Source: Ignelater luminosus
Taxonomy: Eukaryota; Arthropoda; Insecta; Coleoptera; Elateridae
DNA length: 64,000 bases
Assembly: GCA_011009095.1 (NCBI GenBank)
Contig: VTPC01008022.1
Span: 1 to 64,000, forward strand
Direction of reading: 5' to 3'
Of this stretch, positions 37,920 to 49,100 are shown in pieces; the first letter of the stretch is position 1; each line of letters begins with the position of its first letter. A model generated the notes under the pieces. That model saw only the letters and a list, made by a program, of their open reading frames with translations. It had not been told where the DNA came from and ran no database searches. The position numbers and the translations under genes were made by a program.

Positions 37920-38245
37920 CCTGCGCCAACCGAAATTTCCAGATCCGGCCCGCTCCGACCCGACCGAATATAAACTTGACGCTGCCCGAAAAAAATCCGA
38001 TAACTTCTTGATTGGCTCGAAGACCCGAATGGAACGAAAGGTTCGAACGGATAAAAAGGTCCAAACGGAACGAAAAGCTCAAACAGACTAAAAGGCCCGA
38101 ACAAAAATCGTTCGCTTCGGATCAGTACAAAAATAACTGCCCGAAAAGACGGACCGACCCGATAAGGTCAACAGGTCCGATGAGCGCGAGAGACCCGAAC
38201 AGCCTGAAAGTGCCAAACAACCCGATCGACCAGACTTCGGCTGGT
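37920..38245 (-). repeat. GC-rich degenerate minisatellite (copy 2, inverted)
   Basis: Reverse-complement copy of the element at 29685-30310: units such as gcccgaaaa, acccgaatggaacg and gcccgaacaa. The left part (37930-38010) matches the distal end of copy 1 closely. It is about half the length of copy 1. Apparent ORFs (Arg/Lys/Glu-rich) are repeat products. Confidence 0.8.
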
Positions 38246-38917
38246 AGTCTGCATTAATTTGTTATGGTTTATGGATGACTTATAGTTTATGTATTGACGT
38301 GGATTGTGTCTACAGGAGAGTTTCGCAGACTACTAAGAACTAAAATTTTAACAATCGCTTGTTACATAGAAATATTTGCAAAGCTCACAAGGTTGTAGGA
38401 GATTGATTTATTAAAATTCTTCTCAGCTGTCACTGTTGCAGTAAAAGGGATGCAGTTGCCTCGATAAAACAAAGACAGTCACGATGACTCAGATTAAAAC
38501 GGGATCAATCACCAAGACTATGTGCTAGCTGCAACAGGGTGCAATTGACTATTCCCTCATTTTGAACCTCGTTGCCAAATCTATTGCCTATTTGAAATAG
38601 AAATAATTAAACAGTTAAAATGTCTTCTTGTAAATACATTCCCATAACAATTTGATATTGTTAACACGCTAAGAAAAAATCGGGCCTATAACTTACTAAA
38701 CTGAAGATATACTAAAAATTATTACAGACGTTAACTCAATTTTGTATAAAACTGACAACATTGCTTTTGTAGATGTTCTGTCATGCAACTTAACCTAAAA
38801 TCGTTTAAAAAGCTTAACCATAGATGTAAGAGCAGTTTAAATTGAAAACCTAACGTTCATGATGCTTGGGTGAATCTCCATGGCCAACCTTCATGCAAAA
38901 AACTGTGAACACTCATA
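38246..38917. other. Intergenic interval
   Basis: No gene or clear repeat structure could be supported. Confidence 0.3.
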
Positions 38918-39979
38918 GGGCCGATTTCACTAACAAGTTTTAATCTACTGATTCATGAACACTGAACCAAGATTTAATCCCTGTGTTAATGGGGCGTGCA
39001 TTTCACCCTAAGATTTCACCAAAAGAAACCCAGTGTTATATTGCGCAGTAACGGCATTAACGTCGTTTAACGCATGATTTATTAGTGAAGTTTACTTGCA
39101 ACTAGAATTAAGTTGGTAGCAACTAATGGAGGGAATTTTAAAAATACTTGAGATTGAATACAATAACAAAATAAATAGTTTATATTTAATAGTTTTTATA
39201 CTTGTAAAATTTATTTTAGTTATTAGCAGTTCATGTTGTTTTCTTTTTTAAAAATAATACTGTATAACATTGTTCATTAAATTATATTTGTGATATCCAA
39301 GTAATTATACATGTTATTACATGGTGCAGTAAGTTTTTATTAGTGAATAAATGACAGTAGCATTACACGTAAAATACGCTTCAAGAATTACATTGGATAA
39401 ATTTTAGTTTTTATTTTCACCAATTCCTGCATAATTCACACATTAAAATGCGTTAATATCAATGCTCTTCTGACAGAATCATTTCTACTATCTTGACCAG
39501 CTTGTGCGGCTTCCGCAACAGCTGCATCAACCTCTTCTGGTTTTAGGATTTATTGCATCAAGAATAAATTCCTCATCTGATGATGAATCTGAAGACATTA
39601 TTCTGCAATACAAATATAATTTTCTAGGTTAGCTTTTATTATAAAATTATTAGGTTAAGTTGAGAGAAAAAGCCTATAGTTGCTATATTACATTATAAAT
39701 ACAACCGTAACCATTTAAAATATACTTACCATATACACTATGATAGCTTCCACAAAATAAAATGACAATAAATAAATAATTAAAAACCCTACTCCTACCA
39801 CGTTTAAAACCATGTATTGACCCCTTAAAATTGGCGAGTTGAACTCGGAGTCGTTTTCTGCTAAAGATTAACACCAGAGTTCTTTAGATCTGATTGATGA
39901 AATACAAAAATTCAATAACCCCAAGATTAATCCTCAACAGCGTGTTAACATGTGTTAACACTAGTTGGTGAAATCGGCC
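38918..39979 (-). mobile_element. Internally deleted PIF/Harbinger-like element
   Basis: About 1.06 kb bounded by inverted ends GGGCCGATTTCAC-taac (38918) and gttg-GTGAAATCGGCC (ends 39979). On the minus strand an ATG at 39598 opens a Ser/Asp/Glu-rich start (MSSDSSSDEE) typical of the N-terminus of HARBI1-type transposases. It then runs, with a 1-nt frame break, into a segment KPEEVDAAVAEAAQ through RNDSVRRALILTHF ending at 39436, which looks like the C-terminus of the same protein family. The catalytic core is missing, so this is a non-autonomous deletion derivative. The TIR length is about 13-18 bp and the expected 3-bp target duplication is unclear. Confidence 0.6.
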
Positions 39980-40974
39980 AATAATACGCTATTAAATTTT
40001 TCAATACCATTTGCGGGACACCCTGTATAAAAGAAAATATCAATTGATATTTATTTTAAAATTCATGAGGTTTCGCGCTAATACTACTAATACTTGAGGG
40101 GTTTTTTTAAATTTTATCAAAATGTGTTAGTATTTTAAAGTAAAGAATTATAAAATTTAAACAGCATACCTTAATCTGCATATTTCTGGATTATTAAATA
40201 GATTTTACAATACTATCTTATCACCGTTTTAATACTACAATATTATTATCACTAAAATTAGTTAGATAATCTGTTAAGAACGCCCAAATATTATGTAAAA
40301 ATAGATCCGTCATACCATAATAATCAAATCAAAGGTAAATACTTATAAAAACTAATTATAAATCCGTACTTACATAATTTAAATATTAACTTTAAAATGC
40401 TTATTAATTTAATTACTTGATCATAAATTAAATATTACCGGCACCACAAATTCCGTTGAATTACTCCCAATCCTAACCTCAAATTTCTCGATATTTTGTT
40501 CAAGTTCGCAAATTGTAAAACTAAATTATGCAAAAGAAATAATAATGTACACGACTCGACTAAGCACTGCAAAATTCACTTTTATTTATTTAAAAAAACC
40601 ATCTAAAACTTCTAAAAAAATTCATTTTTGATTCTGAAACATAACTTTTAGACTGATGTTTTTGACAGTTTGGTAATCCTTCAGCAGCATAATTTTTATG
40701 GACGTGTATTTGGTGTTTATTTAAAAATAATTTTTGGATTCCTAGCACTGAGAAGTGAGAATTAACTGTTTTCAAAATATTAAACGATTTTTAAACTTTC
40801 ATGAGCCAATCTATCACAAAATTTTATACAAATTCCAGTCCTAATAACAACAAGAACATTAGCAGAAAATCAAGCAAGTCTGTGCATTGACAGGTAAAAT
40901 TGTTTTTAGCAAATCGTTTTAACAAAAAAAAATATAAATTTGTAATAGGCCAAATCCATAAACTTCAAAGTAGT
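39980..40974. other. Upstream region of the Mtch gene
   Basis: A short TE edge (gggacaccctgtata, about 40015-40030) shares the TACAGGGTGT motif of the 4966-5537 element in reverse orientation. Near 40893 there is a donor (gacag|GTAAAA) that could end a non-coding 5' exon of Mtch, although the frame at 40900 also runs straight into the start codon. Confidence 0.35.
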
Positions 40975-42151
40975 ATGTCAAAGCAAAAAGATAATCACTG
41001 GTCTAATTACGCCCTAAGGATCATCGTTAGTACAGCTTCACATCCATTGGAATATGCAAAAGTTCTGATACAGGTCAGTTATTAAATAATCATAAATGTG
41101 TCACTTTTTATTTACTGTCAATTCATTATTGCTCAGATTGGTCACGAACCAATTCCACCTCGACCTACAAAAACATTCTTTGGAAAACCAGCATTAAAAC
41201 TACCAAATATCTTTGAATATGGTAGGTAATTGTGATGAATATGATACAATCTTGGTATATTCACATTCTTTCTATTGTAGTTAAACATATTAAATCTGTT
41301 GATGGCTTTACGGGATGTTACCGGGGATTGGTACCTAAAGTTTGTGGTAACTTAGCTAGTGCAGTAGCTAGCCAAAAAATGATTGAGCATATGGAATTTG
41401 ATAAAGAGGAAACTATTGAAGAATTAGATGAGTTAGAAGAAGAGAAAAAGTATGTAAGATTGTGTAATCTACAATAATTATTATAAAAGACTATTTGTAG
41501 AAAAGAACTTTTTATAAAGAGCGTAAAAAAGGATTTGGTAAGCCGTGTAACTGCGATTATTGTCAGTCATCCTTTTCATGTAATTACAATTCGAATGATG
41601 GCACAGTTTGTTGGGAGAGAAGCAAAATATAACGGTATCTTTGGTTCAGTTGTGGAAATTTATAGGGAGAATGGAATAAAAGGGTTTTTTAGTGGTTTAG
41701 TACCAAGAATATTGGGTGATGTCATATCACTAATATTAGCGAGTACATTAGCTTATGCTGTTAATACATATGTGTTTGAAGAAAAAGAACTTCAAATGTA
41801 TACGTCAGCTACTATGTCTGTAAGTACATTTGATTCGTTTACAAACCTTATTGTTATTATGTTAACAATTTTGTATTTTAGTTTATTGCTAGTGCAATTA
41901 CTTATCCCTTCCAAGTAGTATCAAACTGTATGGCCGTGACAGGTTCGGGTCTTCAAGCCGGTAGTCCACCATACATGCCTATTTATTCATCATGGATTGA
42001 TTGTTGGTCGGATCTTTCAAGACGTAACCAATTAAAGCGAGGCTCGAGCCTGCTCGTTCGTTACTATGTGGGACCACAAATCGTAATTAGTGGAAGAGCT
42101 GTACCTGTAGGCCCTGGACCAAAGGATCAAATAATGACTTTAAGCTACTGA
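40975..42151 (+). CDS. Mtch: Mitochondrial carrier homologue (Mtch), 313 aa, 5 exons
   Basis: Exons: 40975-41073, 41137-41221, 41281-41449, 41501-41819, 41882-42151 (TGA). Phases agree, giving 314 codons. Start MSKQKDNHW is chosen because it begins the conserved part; an in-frame upstream ATG at 40900 would add 25 residues. It carries the degenerate carrier signatures STASHPLEYAKVLIQ, IVSHPFHVITIRMM and ITYPFQVVSN, and the Mtch-specific VDGFTGCYRGLVPK. An acidic Glu-rich linker ends the first half. The size matches animal MTCH1/2 (about 300-390 aa). The family sits in the mitochondrial outer membrane, where MTCH2 acts as a tail-anchored-protein insertase and tBID receptor; its atypical carrier motifs fit this better than solute exchange. 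AATAAA at 42328-42333. Confidence 0.93.
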
Positions 42152-42327
42152 AAGTATATTTATTAAATGGTTATTTGTGCTTGTAAAATATTGTTTGTTT
42201 TTTTTTGTATCACCATTTCCATCAAATAGAATTTATATTATACATCTTTTTGTAAATAATGAGGCTGTAAGCTTTTTTAAATTGCATCACATTATACAAC
42301 ATTGTTTTGCTAATTTGGCCATTTGAT

Positions 42328-42333
42328 AATAAA
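42328..42333 (+). terminator. Polyadenylation signal of Mtch
   Basis: AATAAA 177 bp after the Mtch stop codon, the first canonical signal in the 3' UTR. Confidence 0.6.
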
Positions 42334-42432
42334 TCTGTTGAGTATTTTACCCGTTTTCTTTTTTTAAAAATTGTTTGAGAAATCTTGATTTGAATACTAG
42401 ACATATTTATTTAATAAGTGATAGATCAGCGA

Positions 42433-42666
42433 CTATTTTAATAAGTTAATAAAGTAAATAGTTTTTCCTCTCTTACTAATAATAATAATGTCTATTGCCT
42501 TCTGTGTCGCGAATTGTTCAAATTCGATTTGATTATAAAGGACACCCAATAGTGAAACTATTCCAGACAAGACAAATTTTCTCGATAATTTTCGAATTAA
42601 CATATTTACAAATTCAAATATGCCGCCGATCGTTCCGGTTTTGACAGTAGCGAATTTTTTCAACAC
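42433..42666 (-). CDS. Possible small membrane protein, 77 aa, unrecognised
   Basis: Minus-strand ORF with a basic start (MLKKFATVK), a hydrophobic segment around residues 30-45 (KFVLSGIVSLLGVLYNQI) and a C-terminal part with Ile/Lys. A minus-strand AATAAA lies just beyond the stop, near 42405. It converges on the Mtch 3' end. The basic N-terminus plus a single membrane span would suit a mitochondrial micro-protein. There is a faint resemblance to SMIM20-type proteins (SLxGxxY then a KAI/QAI motif), too weak to name it. Its start codon faces the ATG at 42673 from 6 bp away, so at most one of the two is likely to be used as drawn. Confidence 0.3.
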   Translation of the reverse strand: MLKKFATVKTGTIGGIFEFVNMLIRKLSRKFVLSGIVSLLGVLYNQIEFEQFATQKAIDIIIISKRGKTIYFINLLK

Positions 42667-42672
42667 GGCAAT

Positions 42673-43149
42673 ATGAAATGCATTGTGGGTTGGTTAACCA
42701 TAATGGTGGTGAGTTTGTCATTACAGAAAGTGCATTTGCCTGTGAGTTTTCTAGGAAATATCTTTATACCTCTTATCCGTACTTTGTAATTAGTATAAAA
42801 ATTGTGATATGTAGTTTAGGATAAATGATTCTATATCTGTTTTACGACGATTTATAGAACATTTTGATAACAGAGGTCATTTCAAATGAACCTAACCCAA
42901 CGTCTCAAGAAGAAGAAGAAGCGTTAAAAAGGTAGATAAAAAAATGTTTTTTAATACATGAACGTATTGTGCAAGTCGTGTAATTGCAAATTTTACAAAT
43001 GCAAGATTAGTAACCGTCAAAATATGAAGCGTGCACTATTCAGATTTGCCCAAGTGTCATGTATTTGTCATTTTTATAATGTAAAACTTGTGTGGTAATT
43101 TTAAATCAGATATCCATTCACGCTGGCGTTTTTTATAGATTTTGCTAAT
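42673..43149 (+). CDS. Candidate in-frame leader exons ahead of the PP6 regulatory subunit
   Basis: Three segments, 42673-42741, 42858-42931 and 43110-43149, have GT-AG borders and join in frame to the ATG of the PP6 subunit at 43150. They would add 61 residues: a hydrophobic signal-like start (MKCIVGWLTIMVVSLSL), an acidic segment (EVISNEPNPTSQEEEEALKR) and YPFTLAFFIDFAN. Known PP6 regulatory subunits begin at MFWK, so this may simply be the 5' UTR, or a separate small secreted or membrane protein sharing the locus. The donors (GTGAGT, GTAGAT) are acceptable to weak. Confidence 0.35.
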
Positions 43150-46100
43150 ATGTTCTGGAAATATAACAACGCATCATCCTCACAGATAGAGGCTGTGTTA
43201 GCTAAAGAGGTGAGAAATGTTTATATTGCATAAACTAGATTTGTTAACGCTTTCTTCTTAGGATGTTACTTTACAAGAACTTATGGACGAGGAAGACATT
43301 ATTAATGAATGCAAATTACAGAATAAGTCCCTAATGGACTTGTAAGTATTAAGAGATATTTTCTGTAATTATTTAATTATTTGCAAAACATTCCAGTCTG
43401 ACAAGACCAGATATAATAGAAGAATTAGTAACATTAACAACTATAGAGCCTTCTGCTGAATTGGATGAACGTACACGTTTTAAATATTCTAATATAGCAT
43501 GTGAAATTTTAACTTGTGATGTTCCTGCTCTTAATGAAAAATTGGCGAGCGATGAAAACCTGCTTTCTAAGCTTTACGTGTTCCTCGACAGCGAACCACC
43601 TTTGAATCCACTATTGGCTTCCTTTTTTAGTAAAATTATGGGTGTCCTTATTGCCAAAAAGACTGAGCAGGTTAGTTAGAAAATTTACAATTAACATAAT
43701 ACAAATATGTTAAATGTAAATTAATTGATTGATATACATTTTAGTGTACGTTATATAACACAACTTTTCCTTTTTTTCTCCTCTTCCTTCCTGTTTACAA
43801 CATAACAATCATCCTGTGAATCGATCCTTGCTTATTCCATCAGAACTGGTTATCCTATCAGTTCACTTGCTTACAGGTCCTAGACTTTTTAAAGGCTAAA
43901 GAGAATTTTGTCTCAATTCTGCTCAAACATTTGGGTACATCTGCTATTATGGATCTCACTCTTAAACTTATGACGCAAGTAGAAGGTGTGGAAGTGCGAC
44001 AAAATATTTTAAATGTGAGTTATTTGTTTTGTGACGATTTTTTTGATTTAATACGAGATTTTTTAGTGGTTAGATAGTCAGCGGATTATGCAGAATTTGG
44101 TGTGTTTACTAAACCCAAATGTTGATAAAGAGAGGCATGACAATGTCGCTCAATTATTGTGTGATTTTATTAAAATATCTCGAGATAATCAAAGAAATTC
44201 CACTACAGAAAGAAGCGATCCTGATCCACTACTTAATACATTAGAATCGTAAGTTGTTTTAATTGTTGTTTTTGACTCGTAACGATGATCTTTATAATTT
44301 TAGACCTGAAACAGTATCGTTACTACTAGATAATATGTTAGAAAAAGATAAAATTGAAAGTTGTATTGTAGGAGGTATTCAAGTACTTTTAGCTATTCTA
44401 GATGTAAATAAAGTTAGGTAAGTCTTGAATCTAAAAAGGGATAATTCAGTATTTTAGTGGATTTTCTTATTGTAGTTGTGATGAAGCTAATGATGTTGAA
44501 CGAAGGCAAGCAATTGTTGAGAGCACTACTCTTGCCGTCCTGAAACGACTTAGAGATTTTCACATGTTGTTATTAGAACCACCAAAAGTAAGCGTTTTTA
44601 CGATTAGTATTCAAAATAAGCATACGTCTCTTCTCTTATAGAAAGCACCTGTAACTACAACGGTAGGCGTTTTGGATCCACCACTTGGCAATACTAGGTT
44701 GCAAGTAACAAGATTGTTCGCTGCAGTCATATCAACTAATAATAATGAAGTGATGAAAGAATTAATATCTTTAGGAACGTTGCAAGTTTTGTTAGATCTT
44801 TTTTTTGCATTTCCATGGAATAATTTCCTGCATACTCAGGTGCAAGCCTGTATTACCTCTGCTTTAAAAGGAGCTCACATTCCGTCAGAGACGGGGGAAG
44901 ATAATGCCTTATATAAACATGTATGTTGTCTTTTTAAGCCATGTGACCATTAATAGATATAATTTTTCTTTTTCAGTTACTAGTTAATTGTAAGTTAGTA
45001 GAAAGAATTTTAGAAGCTTGGAAGGACAACGACATTCAGCAGTAAGTAGTTCTGATTTTGTAGAAATTTAAGCCTGTTTTGTTTGTATTTGATAATATTT
45101 GGTTTTGTTGACTTTACCAACTCTTACATCACCAAATGCTTGAAGATTTTAAATAATGTGCCATGGAAACTTAATCTGCATAACCTATGCGGTGAAAAAC
45201 TTATATTGGTAATCTATTCATTTATGTACTGGCCGAGTTGACACGATTTAGAATTGTTGTATATTTGCAGTTGTACATTTTTTGTGCAAATTTTGATTCA
45301 AATGCTTTAAAATCGAAATTCAAAATCTACACTTCTAGATTTGATAGTTGTATTGCTTTTTCATTTTGAGGTTGACATTTGTCAGTAACAAAGTCATTGG
45401 CATTGAAATAAAATTTATTAATGAAAAATTGTAGAGGAAATGTTTATCCTTTAGTATAAAATCTTTACTTCTACAAATAATTTAAATTAATACACTTTTA
45501 ACTTTAATATTCAACAAATACAAAAAAAGAAAAATTGTATTTGACATTTCAAACTTTTGTTTCAAAACAAAATCAGTGGTGTAAACATACAAAAAAAAAG
45601 TGATTCATCTAATACCAATGTAAGGAACCAGAAGGCTCTCTTTTTATTATAAAATTCAGAGTAGGCCATGGAGGTAGGGATGGCAAAATTATTTTAAGAG
45701 TTCGATACATTGATGTTTTAACATTTGACATGACATCCTACATTTAAATAATAAAATTAGTAATATTTTTTTTTTTGGTTTTTTTCTTCAATATTAGAAA
45801 CTTTGGTATTATTTTACTCACCATAAGTATAAAATAATCCACATATTCAAATGACATCTCGTCTATTTTGACGAAACTAGGACTGGCTGTAGGCAGGCGA
45901 GTCATCGTCTGGCGACTTTTTATTAATCTACCAATAAGAGGAGAGTAAGGGAGGGATCAAAGTTGGAGATTTTGCACTTTTTGAAAATGAAAAATCAAAA
46001 TAACTTGAGAATGGGTGGATGGATTTCTACCAAACTTGGAAGGTAAGTGGTGTTCTTAGACTACCTATGCACACGGAGTGAACACGATGACACCTAGCGA

Positions 46101-49100
46101 TGTGCGTTTACAGTCTTCAAAGAATGTTTTGCCCCAGGTAGTTTTAAGTTTGAGTCCGTAATTGGAATGGGGGTTTTGCAAAGATATCCGAACAACCTTT
46201 AGTACACTGACCGAGTGTCTTCACCTGCATCTGATCCTGCTTGAACCAATTTCGCACTTCGTACGATTCGGCCGCTAGAGGGCGTGACAGGTTGAACCAA
46301 GGAGGCCTTCTAGCTTAAAAACTATAAGGGCTGCGGGAGTCTGGTTTTCACCGATCGACGCAGTTTCGCTAGTGCAATGGCAGTATAGGAGAGAATATTC
46401 GGTGAAAAACCAAGAAATCCGGAAACTCCTCAAAAAATCGTTTGGGGAATTTACGAATTTTGCAACCCCCATCAAAACCGTCCAGATAGTTTGATCAATA
46501 TAATATTCAAGACTTATGTTCTGGGAGTGCTTATCTACCTACTTGATTCGATTAACTCCATAGCTCACCAAGACGCCCACTTAAAGAATTTATCACTGGG
46601 TTAATTATGGTCCAATCAAGCTGAAATGCAAAAAACACAAAAAACTGAAAAACGGTGAAAATACACCCTTTGAGCTACAGAGACGAATCTTTTGCAATAA
46701 ATGTACTTAGTGATTCTGCAAGCCAATTCTGCATCTTTTCAAAACGACTCTTGAAATCTGGAGGGGGGTGCTATTTCCCTTCCATCCCTTCTGGCACTGT
46801 TGTTTTTGGGTGATTAATGCTGAAATTCAGCATGGAGCTTTCTCAAACCTTGTGCATTTCGCTTCCAAATTCTATTAAAATGGCAGGAGGAACTTTGGAG
46901 ATTTTGAATTGTGCATTAGTAGTTTTTGGTTTTTTGTACCGCAATGGTACATCCTATCTACTCGAAATCTTAGTCATCATAAAGAGAAGGTAAAAATACG
47001 GAAAAAGTGTAATATGCCCTTTTTTCAAGAAAGCACTCTTTCTACCTCTAAATTAGATTTGATGGTATAACATAGAAAAGTTGGTGCCCATAGGCATGCG
47101 TTCGGGTGGTCGATGGAGGTGTTGCAGGGGGATATCTTGCACTCTCATTACCCACCATTCGTATTATATTAATAAACTAAATAATTAGAATGAATTTGGT
47201 GAGAGCTTATGAAAAATTAATTTCTGAGAAAGAAAGTACGTTCTCTGTTTTTCGGTTTTAACATCAAGTGATTTTTGCTATTTCTAAAACAAGAGTTGAA
47301 AGTTTGTTATTAAAATGGTTCCACAACGCGAGTATTTCTGGAGCATTCATAATTTTAAAAAACTGTTTTGTTTAGAAGGGTATAAACCAACTTTTTGAGA
47401 GCCACTGTCCTTTTAAGTTATCTGAAAGGTTCACTCATTCATGCAATGATAATGAAAACAAATTTTAAAACGTCTGTAAAACCTTTATAAGTAATTCAAT
47501 CTTTACCCAGAGGTGTAAGGATTCATAAACAATGACCTAATGCACTGCAGCTGCTGACCTAGCATAATTTTGTAATGTAGGTCAATAAATTTAAAAGAAA
47601 GCAATTGATGTTTTAATTTCTCAACAAAGGAGTGCTTTCACAAAGTGTTTAAATTTTTAAAATTGTTCTATAGTCTTAAGAAAAAGGAATTGAGAGAAAT
47701 AAAAATGCTAATAATGTAAAAATTGAAGTGTGCAAACCATATCTCTAGCTATATTTTATACTTATGGTGAGGGCTATACCAAGCGTTATCTCAGGTAGAG
47801 CATGTGTGCAAGGAGGTGAGATGGGCCAACTGTAGATTTAATGAGTACTAATATTATCTACCAGGTGTATACCTATGAAATGAGACTTTCAGCTATTAGA
47901 CCACAGATGTCGCTAGGAGTATTTTTTAAACTGTCCCAAATGTCTTATTTTTTTCGTCTGTCATCTGTCAACAATATTCAATTCATTGTTTGTGATGTTT
48001 CATACAACAACGCATTTTTTTCGCTCTTAAAAATGTCGAATTTCGTGCCTTCAAACTACGATTTGCGGACATCGTTGATTTTCTGTTATCAATTGAAGAA
48101 AAACGCTTCTCAAGCTCATCAAATGCTTATAGAAGCTTACGGTGGACATGCTCTAAGCAGAGCACAGTGCTTCAGGTGGTTTGAAAAATTCCGAAGTGGT
48201 GATTTTAGCGTGGAGAACGAGGAACGTGGCCGGCCACCGAAAAAGTTTGAGGACACCGAATTGCAAGCATTGTTGAATGAAGATGATGGTCAAACGCAAG
48301 AAATGATGGCAGAGCAGTTGGGAGTGACCCAAAAAACCATTTGCAAACGTTTGAAAGACATGGGCATGATTTTAAAGGTCGGAAGATGGGTGCCGCATGA
48401 ACTGACTGAAAGGCAGCAAGAGAACCGAAAAACCACTTGTGAAATGCTGCTCTCTCGGTTCAAAAGGAAGTCTTTTTTGCATCGAATCGTTACGGGTGTA
48501 TTTCTCCAATCCCAAGCGTAAACGATCGTATGGTCCGCCCGGCCACAAGCCAAAATCAACGGCCAAACCAAATCGCTTCGGCCGCAAGGCAATGCTGTGT
48601 GTTTTCTGGGATCAGCATGGTATGATTTGGTACGAGCTATTAAAACCAGGTGAAACAGTTGACGGTGCACGCTACCAACGACAATTGGCCGATTTGAACA
48701 GCGCTATACACCGAAAACGCCCAGAATATGCCGATCGGCGTCACAAAGTAATTTTTCTTGATGACAATGCACCACCACATCGAACAAGAGCGACCCGGGA
48801 ATTGGTGGAGACGTACGATTGGGAACCGCTGGTGCATGCGGCTTACTCACCAGACTTGGCGCCTTCCGATTATCATTTGTTTGCATCGATGGGCCACGCA
48901 CTTTCCGAGCAGCGCTTCAATTCTCACGAAGAAGCCAAAAAATGGCTCGATGATTGGTTTGCGGCCAAAGATGGCCAATTTTTTTGGCGCGGCATTCACA
49001 AATTGCCTGAGAGATGGGTAAAATGTGTCGCTAGCGATGGCTATTATTTTGAAGATTAAATCTGTAACCATTTTTTGTTAATAAACGTTTAAAATTGAAA

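Noticed and set aside
37834..38257. Open frames in the second minisatellite
   Set aside because: Repeat-derived, Arg/Lys/Glu- or Phe/Pro-rich, no family similarity.
48290..49071. Several minus-strand open frames
   Set aside because: Shadows of the mariner transposase.
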